This document shows, one piece after another, positions 34,502 through 42,997 of a DNA stretch of 64,000 nt. The notes below the pieces were generated by a model that worked only from the letters and a program-made list of their open reading frames with translations, was not told the origin of the DNA and made no database searches. The DNA comes from Actinocrispum wychmicini (GTDB taxonomy: Bacteria > Actinomycetota > Actinomycetes > Mycobacteriales > Pseudonocardiaceae), in the NCBI RefSeq assembly GCF_004345645.1, contig NZ_SLWS01000006.1, forward strand, positions 496,001 through 560,000, in the 5' to 3' direction. How positions within the stretch are numbered: position 1 is the stretch's first letter; every line of letters begins with the position of its first letter. A program made the translations under genes and the position numbers.

Positions 34502-34755
34502 TTGTATCGCGTTGTCCCAGACCAGACAACGATGGAGCAGGTGGCCGCACTTCCGGCCGAGGCACTGCGCTATTACGGGGGCGTTCTGACGTCATTGAGT
34601 TGGCTCCGTGGGACGGCCTGCCCTACAACCAGGACAATCCAGACGGCAACACGCGGATCTGGGTGTTCGGTCCAGGCGGTGAGGGCAAGGTCATCTACCT
34701 CATCTTGGATGACCAGCGTCGGGTCGACCTGCTGAACGTCATGTGGGTCGGATGA
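34502..34755 (+). pseudogene. RelE-like toxin gene, frameshifted
   Basis: The first ~32 codons (from TTG 34502, YRVVPDQTTMEQVAALPAEA) and the rest (ELAPWDG, DNPDGNTRIWVFG, VIYLILDDQRRVDLLNVMWV, stop at 34755) lie in different frames. A single lost base near 34590-34600 would join them. Both parts match the intact gene at 47470-47721 (ELKPWSG, NNPDGPVRTFAFG, YLILEDQRRVDLLQVIWLG). It is therefore a broken copy unless a sequencing error is present. Confidence 0.75.
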
Positions 34756-34790
34756 TCCGAGTCCACTGAGGACACGCGCGGGCCAAACAG

Positions 34791-34817
34791 GTCGCCGTCA
34801 CCTACCGTGACGGCGAC
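34791..34817 (-). terminator. leuB terminator
   Basis: Perfect 11-bp stem GTCGCCGTCAC / GTGACGGCGAC (34791-34801, 34807-34817), 5-nt loop, 10 bp after the leuB stop. An identical copy sits at 33934-33960 in the leuB remnant. Confidence 0.65.
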
Positions 34818-34827
34818 CTCGTGGGTA

Positions 34828-35871
34828 CTACGCCGTTGTCCGGGATGTGTTCGAGGAGACCAGGGCGGCCAGGCGGTCGCCGATCGCGTACGTGCCTCCT
34901 GGTGCGGCGTGGTCACGGGTGGCCAGGTCGAAGGCCACCGACGCCTCGATCCGGCGGGCCGCCTCCCGCTCACCCAGGTGGTCCAGCAGCAGAGCCACCG
35001 ACAGCACCGCGGCGGTCGGGTCTGCCACGCCCTGGCCGGCGATGTCCGGGGCGCTGCCGTGCACCGGCTCGAACATGCTCGGGTTGCGGCGGGTGATGTC
35101 CAGGTTGCCGCTGGCCGCCAGGCCGATCCCGCCGGTCACGGCCGCGGCCAGGTCCGTGAGGATGTCGCCGAACAGGTTGTCGGTGACGATCACGTCGAAC
35201 CGGCCGGGGTCGGTGACCATGTGGATCGTGGTCGCGTCCACGTGCTGGTAGGCCACGGTCACGTCCGGGTGCTGCAGCGACACCTCCTCCACCACCCGGG
35301 ACCACAACGACCCGGCGTGGGTGAGCACGTTCGTCTTGTGCACCAAGGTCAAGTGCTTGCGGGGACGGGCCGCGGAACGAGCGAAGGCGTCCCGCACCAC
35401 CCGCTCCACCCCGAACGAGGTGTTCACGCTGACCTCGGTCGCGATCTCGTGCGGCGTGTCCTTGCGCAGCAGGCCACCGTTGCCGGCGTACAGGCCCTCA
35501 GTGCCTTCCCGGACAACGATCATGTCGATGTCGCCGGGGTCGTTGAGTGGGCTGCGCACGCCCGGGTACAGCCGGGCCGGCCGCAGGTTGACGTGGTGGT
35601 CCAGCTCGAACCGCAGCCTCAGCAGCAGCCCGCGCTCCAGAATCCCGCTCGGCACCGACGGGTCACCCACCGCCCCGAGCAGAATCGCGTCGTGTTCCCG
35701 GAGCTCACCGAGGACCGACTCCGGCAGCAGCTCACCTGTCGCGTGCCACCGAGCGGCGCCGAGGTCGTAGCGCGTGATCTCAGCGGCCGGTACGACCTCG
35801 CCGAGCACCTTGAGGGCCTCGGCGATCACTTCGGGCCCGATCCCGTCACCGGGGATCACCGCGAGCCGCAT
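34828..35871 (-). CDS. leuB: 3-isopropylmalate dehydrogenase
   Basis: 347 residues from ATG 35871 with GGAGG 7 bp upstream. It oxidatively decarboxylates 3-isopropylmalate in leucine synthesis. Family signatures: LAVIPGDGIGPEVI at the N-terminus, the substrate-binding LRFELDHHVNLRPARLYPGV, DNLFGDILTDLAA (metal-binding Asp), and EPVHGSAPDIAGQGVADPTA (NAD). Length is typical of actinobacterial LeuB. A decayed second copy lies 0.7 kb downstream. Confidence 0.96.
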   Translation of the reverse strand: MRLAVIPGDGIGPEVIAEALKVLGEVVPAAEITRYDLGAARWHATGELLPESVLGELREHDAILLGAVGDPSVPSGILERGLLLRLRFELDHHVNLRPARLYPGVRSPLNDPGDIDMIVVREGTEGLYAGNGGLLRKDTPHEIATEVSVNTSFGVERVVRDAFARSAARPRKHLTLVHKTNVLTHAGSLWSRVVEEVSLQHPDVTVAYQHVDATTIHMVTDPGRFDVIVTDNLFGDILTDLAAAVTGGIGLAASGNLDITRRNPSMFEPVHGSAPDIAGQGVADPTAAVLSVALLLDHLGEREAARRIEASVAFDLATRDHAAPGGTYAIGDRLAALVSSNTSRTTA

Positions 35872-35996
35872 GCACACACCTCCGTGGATACAGGCCCTGA
35901 CATCGGGCCACACAGTTCAGGGAAGGCTACCCGCACCGGACGGATCATCCGAACCTCGACCACTCTTATGAGGTCCCTCTTTCGGTGCAGCCATTC

Positions 35997-38900
35997 TCAA
36001 CCGATGGGAATGCGCACCACCGTAGCCCTGTTTCCGGTGCCGTTGTGATGGTTGAGTACCAACAGACCTTCCGCGTCGTCCCGGGACAGGGCGGCCTTGT
36101 CCCGGAATACGGACAGCGCGGTGCCCGGCTTGGCGGTGTAGACGAGCGCGTCGTCACCCTGTCCGGTGACTCGCAGGCCGGGTTTCAGCGGGTCGAACGT
36201 GACCGGCTGGATCCGGTCGACCAGGCCGGTGTCGTCGCCGGGGGCGGTGTAGAAGCCGGCCACGCCCACGGTGTACGTGATCCGCGCGGACGCCTTGGTC
36301 GGGTCGATGCCGATGGCCTTGAGCGGGACGGGCAGCACCGCGACGTTCGTGTCGAACACGTCGGTGTCCACGTCGCCGAGTAGGCCGTTGAGCGGGACAC
36401 GCGCCACGGACGGGTGGCCCGGCTTGGTCAGGTCCACTGTGTTCACCACCCAGACGTCGGTCCCGGTGAGCTTCGTCACGATCGCCTCGAAGTCGGCTTT
36501 GCCGTCCCCGTCGGTGTCCATGTCCACGTACGGGACCGTGTTGCTGCCCAGGTTGTACCAGTTGCCCCAGGTGGCGATCCCGAACGCGACGAGCGCCTTG
36601 TTCGGGGTGCCGTGCTCGACCGCGTACCGCGCTGTGGACGCGACACCCACGTACCTGAGGTCGCCCCCTTTGGCCGTGTTGTTGACGACGCAACCCTTTG
36701 TGACGTTCCGCCGGCACATCGGCAGCTGCGGCGAGGTCGCCTGCAGTTCGAGGACGCTGATCAGCGACTGGTACGCCGACGGGCCGTCGCCCTGGTCGAC
36801 GCCTTTCCCCCGCAACGGCAGCAGCGCCTGCTCGCGGCTGTCGAACGCGACGACGGCGTCAGTGGTGATCCGGCCGATCGGACGCGGCGCCGAGTACACG
36901 GGCACACGCAGGGTCGCGCCCTGCCGTGGCGTGAGGACGAGCAGGCCCGACGCGTCGGCGATGAACTGCCGCGGCAGCCCGTTCTGGGTACGCGCCACCG
37001 TCGGGTCAAGGGTCTTACGAAGTGCCGTCGGGTCGTCGACGCGCAGGGTCACCGCGACCGGCACGGCACTGTGCGGGTTCACCCAGATCGGGCCGTGGGT
37101 GAGCTCGTAGCGGACCCCCGGGGTCTTGGTGATCTCGTGGTAGGCCACGGCGAACTCGGCCGGCACGGCCCCCTTGTTCACCACCCGGACGGTCCGGGTC
37201 ATCGACATCCGCCCGGCGACTTCGACCGTGCCGAACGACACGCTCACCGCGCCAGGGGTGTCCGTCACCATCGCGAGCACCTGGTTGTCCACAGCGGACT
37301 GGGCGTCCACCCGGCCGGCGCCGACCCGTTCCGGCGCGAGCGGCAGGCCGTCCGGTCCGGTGTGGACGTCCCCGTCGGCGGTGTTCATCACCGCGGCCTT
37401 GAGCTCCTCCGGGGTCCAGTCCGGGTGGGCCTGGTGGACCAGCGCGGCCACCCCGGTGACGTGCGGCGCGGCCATCGACGTCCCGCTGATCACCAGGAGC
37501 TGGTTGCCGCTGCCGCGCAGGGCGGACGCGATCGTGTCGCCCGGCGCGGCCACGTCCGGCTTCACGACCGGACCGCGCACGCCCCGCGAGGTGAACGTGC
37601 TCGGCGTGTCGTTGATCTCCGGGGACATGGTCTTCAGGCTGGCCCGTTTCGCGCCGGCGAGCCGGACCTGCAACGTCCCCGCGCGCAGCGCCGGCAGCAA
37701 CACCCGGGTGGCTGTGCCGGTGAACTGGAACATCGGCAGGTTGTCGGTGCCGGCGATGCCCGCGGCGAACTGGTCGGTCCCGGACGGCAGCACCGCGCCG
37801 GCCGCCCCGGCGAGCTTGGCGTTGCCGCCGCGGACGGTCGAACCGCACTTGCGCTTCGCGTCGTTGTCCTCCCAGTCGAGCCAGACGACCTTGCCCGCGA
37901 CGACGGCCTTGTCGGCGTCGGTGAACGGCCGGCAGCCGTCCAGATTGGACTGGTCGGTCAGCCGGACGACCGGTTTGGTCAGGTCGAGGCTGTCCATGCC
38001 GGTGTACGCCACGCTGTACTGGCCGCCCTCGCCGCCGACGACGTCCGCGGGGGCCGTCACGTCGACCGCGTCCCTCAGCACGTACGGATCGCGTGTGCTG
38101 GCGACTGTGAGGGCCTCAGGGGTGTTGCCCGGGGCGCCGCCGATGTCGTACACGTCGCCGCCGTTGCCGCCGGAGATGACCGCGAGGACGTTGTTGCGGG
38201 CGAGCTTGCGGACGAACATGTTGTCCGGGTCGTCCGGCGCGCCGAAGTCGCTGCCCAGGGACATGTTCACGACGTCCAGGTGGTCGGCGAAGTCGCCGTC
38301 GCCGTCCGGGTCGAGCGCCCAGTCCATCGCCGCCGCGGTCAACGCCGTGGCACCGTGGCAGCCGAAGATCTTGATGGCGTACAGCAGGGCCTTCGGCGCG
38401 GTGCCGGGGCCGATCCGCATGTCGGACAGTGCCTCCGGGGTCAGCTTCGGGTAGTCGCCGCGGAACGTGCTGCCGTCCGCGTTCACGCCGAAGCCCGCCG
38501 CGGTCCCAGCCACGTGCGTGCCGTGCTCGCCACACGCCAACGGGTTCGGGTCCGGTGCGGGCGTGGCCGAACCGGAGGCACCCGACGAGTCGTATCCGTC
38601 GCCGGCGAGGTCCGTGCCGCCGACCACCTTGGCGGTCGGGAAGTACGCCGGGTCGACCTTGGTGCGGTCGATGGCCTGGTACGCCTGGGCGGTGCCGGGT
38701 CCACCGAAGTCGGCGTGGGTGTAGTCGACGCCGTCGTCGATGACGCCGATCCGGACCTGGTCGCCGAGCTTGCCGTACCGCTGCCAGGTGGCGAGCGTCT
38801 TGGTCACCTGGACCGCGCTGGCGTTGGTCCGCTCCTTGGGGACGACCGCGCTCACCGACAGCACCTCAGGCCGCGCGGCCAGGTCACGGATCGCGGCGGC

Positions 38901-39314
38901 GTCGCCGGTGACGACCATGCCGGCGACCGCGTTCTTGGTGCTGTACAACAGTTTCGCCCCGGCATCGCGGGCTTCGAGCGTGCCGGCGAGGGTAGTGGCC
39001 ACGGTGGTGCTGTCCTGGGCGGCGCTCCGGGCCGCGAGCGTGGCCTTGTCCCGTCCCTGGGCGACGGTCTGGTTGTAGACGTCGACCGCGGCCGGCTTGT
39101 CGAACTCGACGAACGCGGTGGTCCGGCCCTGCGCGGGCATCCGCTCCGAAACCTTGTCGTCCACAGACAGCGGTTCCGCCATCGGCACGCCGCGGGCAAG
39201 CGGATATCGCGTGTCGCTGGCCGCGGTTCCCGCTGTGGTCACGCTGGCGACCAGCACGATCCCCAGCACCGTCACGATCGATCGCCGGACAACCGGACGC
39301 CTGCTCGCCCCCAC
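35997..39314 (-). CDS. Secreted S8 (subtilisin-like) serine protease with PA-type insert
   Basis: 1105 residues; GTG 39314. A signal peptide is likely (basic start, then SIVTVLGIVLVASVTTAGTAA). An inhibitor_I9-like propeptide spans about 60-160. Catalytic triad: Asp in VRIGVIDDGVDYTH (about 193), His in GEHGTHVAGT (about 262), Ser in ISGTSMAAPHVTG (about 610); oxyanion Asn in ISGGNGG. A PA-type insertion sits between His and Ser (about 415-560). The C-terminal half holds Fn3-like and other beta domains. Expected to degrade extracellular protein. Not linked to neighbouring biosynthetic genes. Confidence 0.92.
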   Translation of the reverse strand: MGASRRPVVRRSIVTVLGIVLVASVTTAGTAASDTRYPLARGVPMAEPLSVDDKVSERMPAQGRTTAFVEFDKPAAVDVYNQTVAQGRDKATLAARSAAQDSTTVATTLAGTLEARDAGAKLLYSTKNAVAGMVVTGDAAAIRDLAARPEVLSVSAVVPKERTNASAVQVTKTLATWQRYGKLGDQVRIGVIDDGVDYTHADFGGPGTAQAYQAIDRTKVDPAYFPTAKVVGGTDLAGDGYDSSGASGSATPAPDPNPLACGEHGTHVAGTAAGFGVNADGSTFRGDYPKLTPEALSDMRIGPGTAPKALLYAIKIFGCHGATALTAAAMDWALDPDGDGDFADHLDVVNMSLGSDFGAPDDPDNMFVRKLARNNVLAVISGGNGGDVYDIGGAPGNTPEALTVASTRDPYVLRDAVDVTAPADVVGGEGGQYSVAYTGMDSLDLTKPVVRLTDQSNLDGCRPFTDADKAVVAGKVVWLDWEDNDAKRKCGSTVRGGNAKLAGAAGAVLPSGTDQFAAGIAGTDNLPMFQFTGTATRVLLPALRAGTLQVRLAGAKRASLKTMSPEINDTPSTFTSRGVRGPVVKPDVAAPGDTIASALRGSGNQLLVISGTSMAAPHVTGVAALVHQAHPDWTPEELKAAVMNTADGDVHTGPDGLPLAPERVGAGRVDAQSAVDNQVLAMVTDTPGAVSVSFGTVEVAGRMSMTRTVRVVNKGAVPAEFAVAYHEITKTPGVRYELTHGPIWVNPHSAVPVAVTLRVDDPTALRKTLDPTVARTQNGLPRQFIADASGLLVLTPRQGATLRVPVYSAPRPIGRITTDAVVAFDSREQALLPLRGKGVDQGDGPSAYQSLISVLELQATSPQLPMCRRNVTKGCVVNNTAKGGDLRYVGVASTARYAVEHGTPNKALVAFGIATWGNWYNLGSNTVPYVDMDTDGDGKADFEAIVTKLTGTDVWVVNTVDLTKPGHPSVARVPLNGLLGDVDTDVFDTNVAVLPVPLKAIGIDPTKASARITYTVGVAGFYTAPGDDTGLVDRIQPVTFDPLKPGLRVTGQGDDALVYTAKPGTALSVFRDKAALSRDDAEGLLVLNHHNGTGNRATVVRIPIG

Positions 39315-39379
39315 GCCACCGCCTCACTCTCCGCACCTGACAGACCTCGGAGAGCAACTTAGCGGGGGAAGGGACCTGG

Positions 39380-39418
39380 CGCCCGCTGTGTGCCCCCAAC
39401 GAGGCAACACAGCGGGCG
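39380..39418 (-). terminator. serA terminator
   Basis: Perfect 12-bp stem CGCCCGCTGTGT / ACACAGCGGGCG (39380-39391, 39407-39418), 7 bp beyond the serA stop. Confidence 0.65.
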
Positions 39419-39425
39419 AACGTAC

Positions 39426-41027
39426 TCAGGCGTCGAAGGTGACCGCGCGGACTGTGCCGGCGCCGACGCTCAGGCCGATCGAGTCGAGCACCGTGCTGTC
39501 CACCGGACGGTCCACACGCAGCAGCATGAACGCGGCCTCGCCGTCGATGTGCTGGCTGATCTGGGCCGCCTCGATGTTGATGCCGGCCTCGCCGAGCAGG
39601 GTGCCGACCGTGCCCATCACGCCCGGCCGCTCCGGGTACTCCAGCAGCAGCAGGATGCCTTCGGCGCGGATGTCGAAGCTGCGGCCGTTCAACCCGACCA
39701 GCTTCTCCACCTGGGCGATGCCGGACACAGTGCCCGACACGGTCAGCGCCGCGCCGTCCGCGTAGACCGCGCGGACCGTGACCAGGCTGCGATACGCCGC
39801 GCTCTCAGGCTCCTTGACGATGTCGACCGCGACACCGAGCTCCTCGGCCAGCCGCGGCGCGTTCACGAACGTGACCTGCGACTCGACCACGCCGTGGAAC
39901 GCGCCCCGCAGGGCGGCCAGCGCCAGGATCGAAACGTCCTCATTGGACAGCTCGCCGCGGACCTCCACGGTGATCGACGCGGGTGTCCCCGACCCGAGCG
40001 CGGCCAGCACCAGGCCCAGCTTCTGGGTCAACGGCAGGTACGGCCGGACCTCTTCGCCGACCGCGCCACCGGCGACGTTCACCCCGTCGGGCACGAAGTC
40101 GCCCCGCAGCGCCAGCAGCACCGACCTGGCCACGTCCGTGCCGGCGCGGTCCTGGGCCTCCGCGGTGGACGCGCCCAAGTGCGGCGTGACGACCACGTTG
40201 GGCAGGCCGAACAGGGGGCTCTCGGTGGTCGGCTCGGTCGCGAACACGTCGATGCCCGCGCCGCCGACCTGACCGGTGCGCAGGGCCTCGGCCAGGGCGT
40301 CCTCGTCGATCAGGCCGCCGCGGGCGGCGTTGACGATGATCACACCCTTCTTGGTCTTGGCCAGCCGCTCGGCGTTGATCAGGCCCTTGGTCTCCGGGGT
40401 CTTGGGCAGGTGCACCGAGATGATGTCGGCCCGCGCCAGCAGCTCGTCCAGCTCGACCAGCTCGATCCCCAACTGCGCGGCACGGGCCTGCGAGACGTAC
40501 GGGTCGTACGCGATGATCGTGGTGCCGAACGCGGCCAGGCGGGCGGCGAACAGCTGCCCGATCTTGCCGAGGCCGACCACACCCACGGTCTTGCCGTTGA
40601 CCTCGACACCCGCGAACGAACTGCGCTTCCACGCCCCGCCCTGCAGGCTCTGGTCGGCGGCCGGCACGCGGCGGGCGACCGCCAGCAACAGCGCGACGGC
40701 GTGCTCGGCGGCCGAGACGATGTTGGAGGTCGGCGCGTTCACCACGAGCACACCGCGCTCGGTCGCGGCCGGGACCTCCACATTGTCCAGACCCACCCCG
40801 GCGCGGGCCACGACCTTCAGCTTCTCGGTCGCCTTGAGGACCTCCGCGTCCACCATGGTAGCGGAGCGGACCAGCAACGCGTCGGCGTTCGCCACCTCGG
40901 CCAGCAGTGCGGACCGGTCGGTTCCGTCCACATGCCGGACTTCGACCTCCTCGCCGAAAACGTCCAAAACGGACGGCGCCAACTTTTCGGCGATCAGCAC
41001 GACAGGTCGACCGGTTGTTGCAGTCAC
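39426..41027 (-). CDS. serA: D-3-phosphoglycerate dehydrogenase, long (ACT-containing) form
   Basis: 533 residues, GTG 41027 with GGAG upstream. It commits 3-phosphoglycerate to serine. NAD motif VGVVGLGKIGQLFA (about 150), catalytic Arg in NAARGGLID, Glu in FATEP, His in VTPHLGAST. An intervening (ASB) domain (about 320-450) and a C-terminal ACT domain (LLLLEYPERPGVMGTVGTLL) give the mycobacterial-type, serine-inhibited architecture. Confidence 0.97.
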   Translation of the reverse strand: MTATTGRPVVLIAEKLAPSVLDVFGEEVEVRHVDGTDRSALLAEVANADALLVRSATMVDAEVLKATEKLKVVARAGVGLDNVEVPAATERGVLVVNAPTSNIVSAAEHAVALLLAVARRVPAADQSLQGGAWKRSSFAGVEVNGKTVGVVGLGKIGQLFAARLAAFGTTIIAYDPYVSQARAAQLGIELVELDELLARADIISVHLPKTPETKGLINAERLAKTKKGVIIVNAARGGLIDEDALAEALRTGQVGGAGIDVFATEPTTESPLFGLPNVVVTPHLGASTAEAQDRAGTDVARSVLLALRGDFVPDGVNVAGGAVGEEVRPYLPLTQKLGLVLAALGSGTPASITVEVRGELSNEDVSILALAALRGAFHGVVESQVTFVNAPRLAEELGVAVDIVKEPESAAYRSLVTVRAVYADGAALTVSGTVSGIAQVEKLVGLNGRSFDIRAEGILLLLEYPERPGVMGTVGTLLGEAGINIEAAQISQHIDGEAAFMLLRVDRPVDSTVLDSIGLSVGAGTVRAVTFDA

Positions 41028-41111
41028 GGCAACGACTCCAAGCTCGCTCTACGGGGACTCGCGTGAGTCTAGGGCCTGGTGTCGGCGGTACGGGAGCGAT
41101 TCAGTTAGACG

Positions 41112-41390
41112 TCACGTCCAGGGCTCGTCGAACTCTCCCGCGCGCACACCCTGCAGAAACGCGTCCCATTCCGTGGGAGTGAACACCAGGACGTCGCCGT
41201 CGGGATACTTCGAGTTGCGCATCGCCGTGTACGTCACGCCGTCAGTGTGGGTGACCGTCGTGGTTTCGACGTACTCGTCGTCAGGATCCGCGTCCGGGTC
41301 GGCGTACCGCGTCCACTCCGCGTCGGTGAGGTCGAGGTTGCCCCGAACATGCGCCTTGTCGTCATAGATGGGCGCGCTGTCACTGGCCAT
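41112..41390 (-). CDS. DUF397-like protein
   Basis: 92 acidic residues. The C-terminal half YTAMRNSKYPDGDVLVFTPTEWDAFLQGVRAGEFD matches the DUF397 pattern (RDSK.P.G..L.F....W.AF). DUF397 genes usually sit beside an XRE regulator in actinomycetes; none is adjacent here, so this is an orphan. It is inserted between ilvC and serA on the same strand. Confidence 0.85.
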   Translation of the reverse strand: MASDSAPIYDDKAHVRGNLDLTDAEWTRYADPDADPDDEYVETTTVTHTDGVTYTAMRNSKYPDGDVLVFTPTEWDAFLQGVRAGEFDEPWT

Positions 41391-41404
41391 GAACGCCAGG
41401 TTAT

Positions 41405-41432
41405 CCCCCGCCCGCCGACGGCCGGGCGGGGG
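41405..41432 (-). terminator. Terminator of the ilvBNC operon
   Basis: Perfect 10-bp GC stem CCCCCGCCCG / CGGGCGGGGG (41405-41414, 41423-41432) with 8-nt loop, 12 bp after the ilvC stop. Confidence 0.6.
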
Positions 41433-41443
41433 AACACCTTGGG

Positions 41444-42457
41444 TTACGCCGTTTCAGTGATCGGGCGGTCGACCCAGGACATCAGGCCGCGCAGCCTGCG
41501 GCCGACCTCCTCGATCGGGTGCTGGTCGCCCTCGGCCTGCAGCTTGGTGAAGTTCGGCCGGCCGGCGGCGTCCTCGCCGACCCACTCAGCAGCGAACGAG
41601 CCGTCCTGGATCTCCCCGAGGATCTTCTTCATCTCCGCCTTGACCTGCGGGTTGATCACGCGCGGGCCGCGGGTGACGTCGCCGTACTCGGCGGTGTCGG
41701 ACACCGAGTAACGCATCCGGGCGATGCCGCCCTCGTACATCAGGTCCACGATCAGCTTCAGCTCGTGCAGGACCTCGAAGTACGCGATCTCCGGGGCGTA
41801 GCCGGCCTCGGTGAGGACCTCGAAACCGGTCTGTACCAACGCGGACGTGCCACCGCAGAGCACGGCCTGCTCGCCGAAGAGGTCCGTCTCGGTCTCTTCC
41901 TTGAACGTCGTCTTGATGACACCCGCGCGGCTGCCGCCGATGCCCTTGGCGTACGCCAGCGCAAGCGCCTGCGCGTTGCCGCTCGCGTCCTGCTCGATCG
42001 CGATCAGGCAGGGCACGCCCTTGCCGTCCACGAACTGGCGGCGGACCAGGTGGCCGGGGCCCTTCGGGGCGATCATGAACACGTCGATGTCGGCCGCCGG
42101 CTGGATCAGGCCGTAACGGATGTTGAAGCCGTGCCCGAAGGCGACCGCGTTGCCCGGCTTCAGGTTGGGCGCGATGTCCTCGTCGAAGATCTTCTTCTGC
42201 TTGGTGTCCGGGGCGAGGATCATCACGATGTCCGCCTCGGCCGCGGCCTGCGCCGGGGTCAGCACGCGCAGGCCCTGCTCCTCGGCCTTGGGCCGGGACT
42301 TCGAGCCCTCCGGGAGTCCGATTCGGACGTCCACACCGGAGTCGCGCAGGGACAGCGCGTGCGCGTGGCCCTGGCTGCCGTACCCGATCACCGCGACCTT
42401 CTTGTCGTGCAGCACACCAAGGTCGGCGTCGTCGTCGTAAAAGATCTCGACACTCAT
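41444..42457 (-). CDS. ilvC: Ketol-acid reductoisomerase, class I
   Basis: 337 residues. It converts acetolactate and acetohydroxybutyrate to dihydroxy acids for Val/Leu/Ile. NADPH site AVIGYGSQGHAHALSLRDSG, APKGPGHLVRRQF, and metal-binding residues in DLFGEQAVLCGG and EVLHELKLIVDLMYEGG are present. Last gene of ilvB-ilvN-ilvC. Confidence 0.97.
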   Translation of the reverse strand: MSVEIFYDDDADLGVLHDKKVAVIGYGSQGHAHALSLRDSGVDVRIGLPEGSKSRPKAEEQGLRVLTPAQAAAEADIVMILAPDTKQKKIFDEDIAPNLKPGNAVAFGHGFNIRYGLIQPAADIDVFMIAPKGPGHLVRRQFVDGKGVPCLIAIEQDASGNAQALALAYAKGIGGSRAGVIKTTFKEETETDLFGEQAVLCGGTSALVQTGFEVLTEAGYAPEIAYFEVLHELKLIVDLMYEGGIARMRYSVSDTAEYGDVTRGPRVINPQVKAEMKKILGEIQDGSFAAEWVGEDAAGRPNFTKLQAEGDQHPIEEVGRRLRGLMSWVDRPITETA

Positions 42458-42489
42458 CAGCTGTCTCGTTTTTCCTTCGGTAGTTTCGG

Positions 42490-42996
42490 TTATCGCACCG
42501 CGGTGGCGGTGATCGAACGGGGGCCGCGGCCGATGGCCACCATGCCGGACTGCACCATCTCACGGACCCCGTACGGCTCCAGCATCCGGCGCAGCGCCTC
42601 GATCTTGTCGGACGTCCCGGTCGCCTCGATGGTCAGCGCCTCCGGCGAGACGTCGACGACCTTGGCCCGGAACAGCTGCACGGTCTCCAGGACCTGGCTG
42701 CGCACGGTCGCGTCGGCCCGGACCTTGACCAGCAGGAGCTCCCGCTGGACGGCCACGTTCGGCTCCAGCTCGACGATCTTGATCACGTTCACCAGCTTGT
42801 TGAGCTGCTTGGTGACCTGTTCGAGGGGCAGCTCGTCGACCGCGACCACGATCGTCATCCTGGACACGTCCGGATGCTCGGTCGGGCCGACCGCGAGCGA
42901 CTCGATGTTGAAGCCGCGCCGGGAGAACAGCCCCGCCACCCGGGCGAGGACACCCGGCTTGTTCTCCACCAGCACGCTCAGGGTGTGTTTGGACAT
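42490..42996 (-). CDS. ilvN: Acetolactate synthase small (regulatory) subunit
   Basis: 168 residues from ATG 42996, one base after the ilvB stop; a 4-codon longer start at 43008 would overlap ilvB. The N-terminal ACT domain (HTLSVLVENKPGVLARVAGLFSRRGFNI) binds valine for feedback inhibition; the C-terminal ALS_ss_C domain follows. Confidence 0.96.
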   Translation of the reverse strand: MSKHTLSVLVENKPGVLARVAGLFSRRGFNIESLAVGPTEHPDVSRMTIVVAVDELPLEQVTKQLNKLVNVIKIVELEPNVAVQRELLLVKVRADATVRSQVLETVQLFRAKVVDVSPEALTIEATGTSDKIEALRRMLEPYGVREMVQSGMVAIGRGPRSITATAVR

Positions 42997-42997
42997 G

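Noticed and set aside
36414..39362. 982-residue + strand frame
   Set aside because: Antisense shadow of the S8 protease, whose catalytic motifs are all on the other strand.
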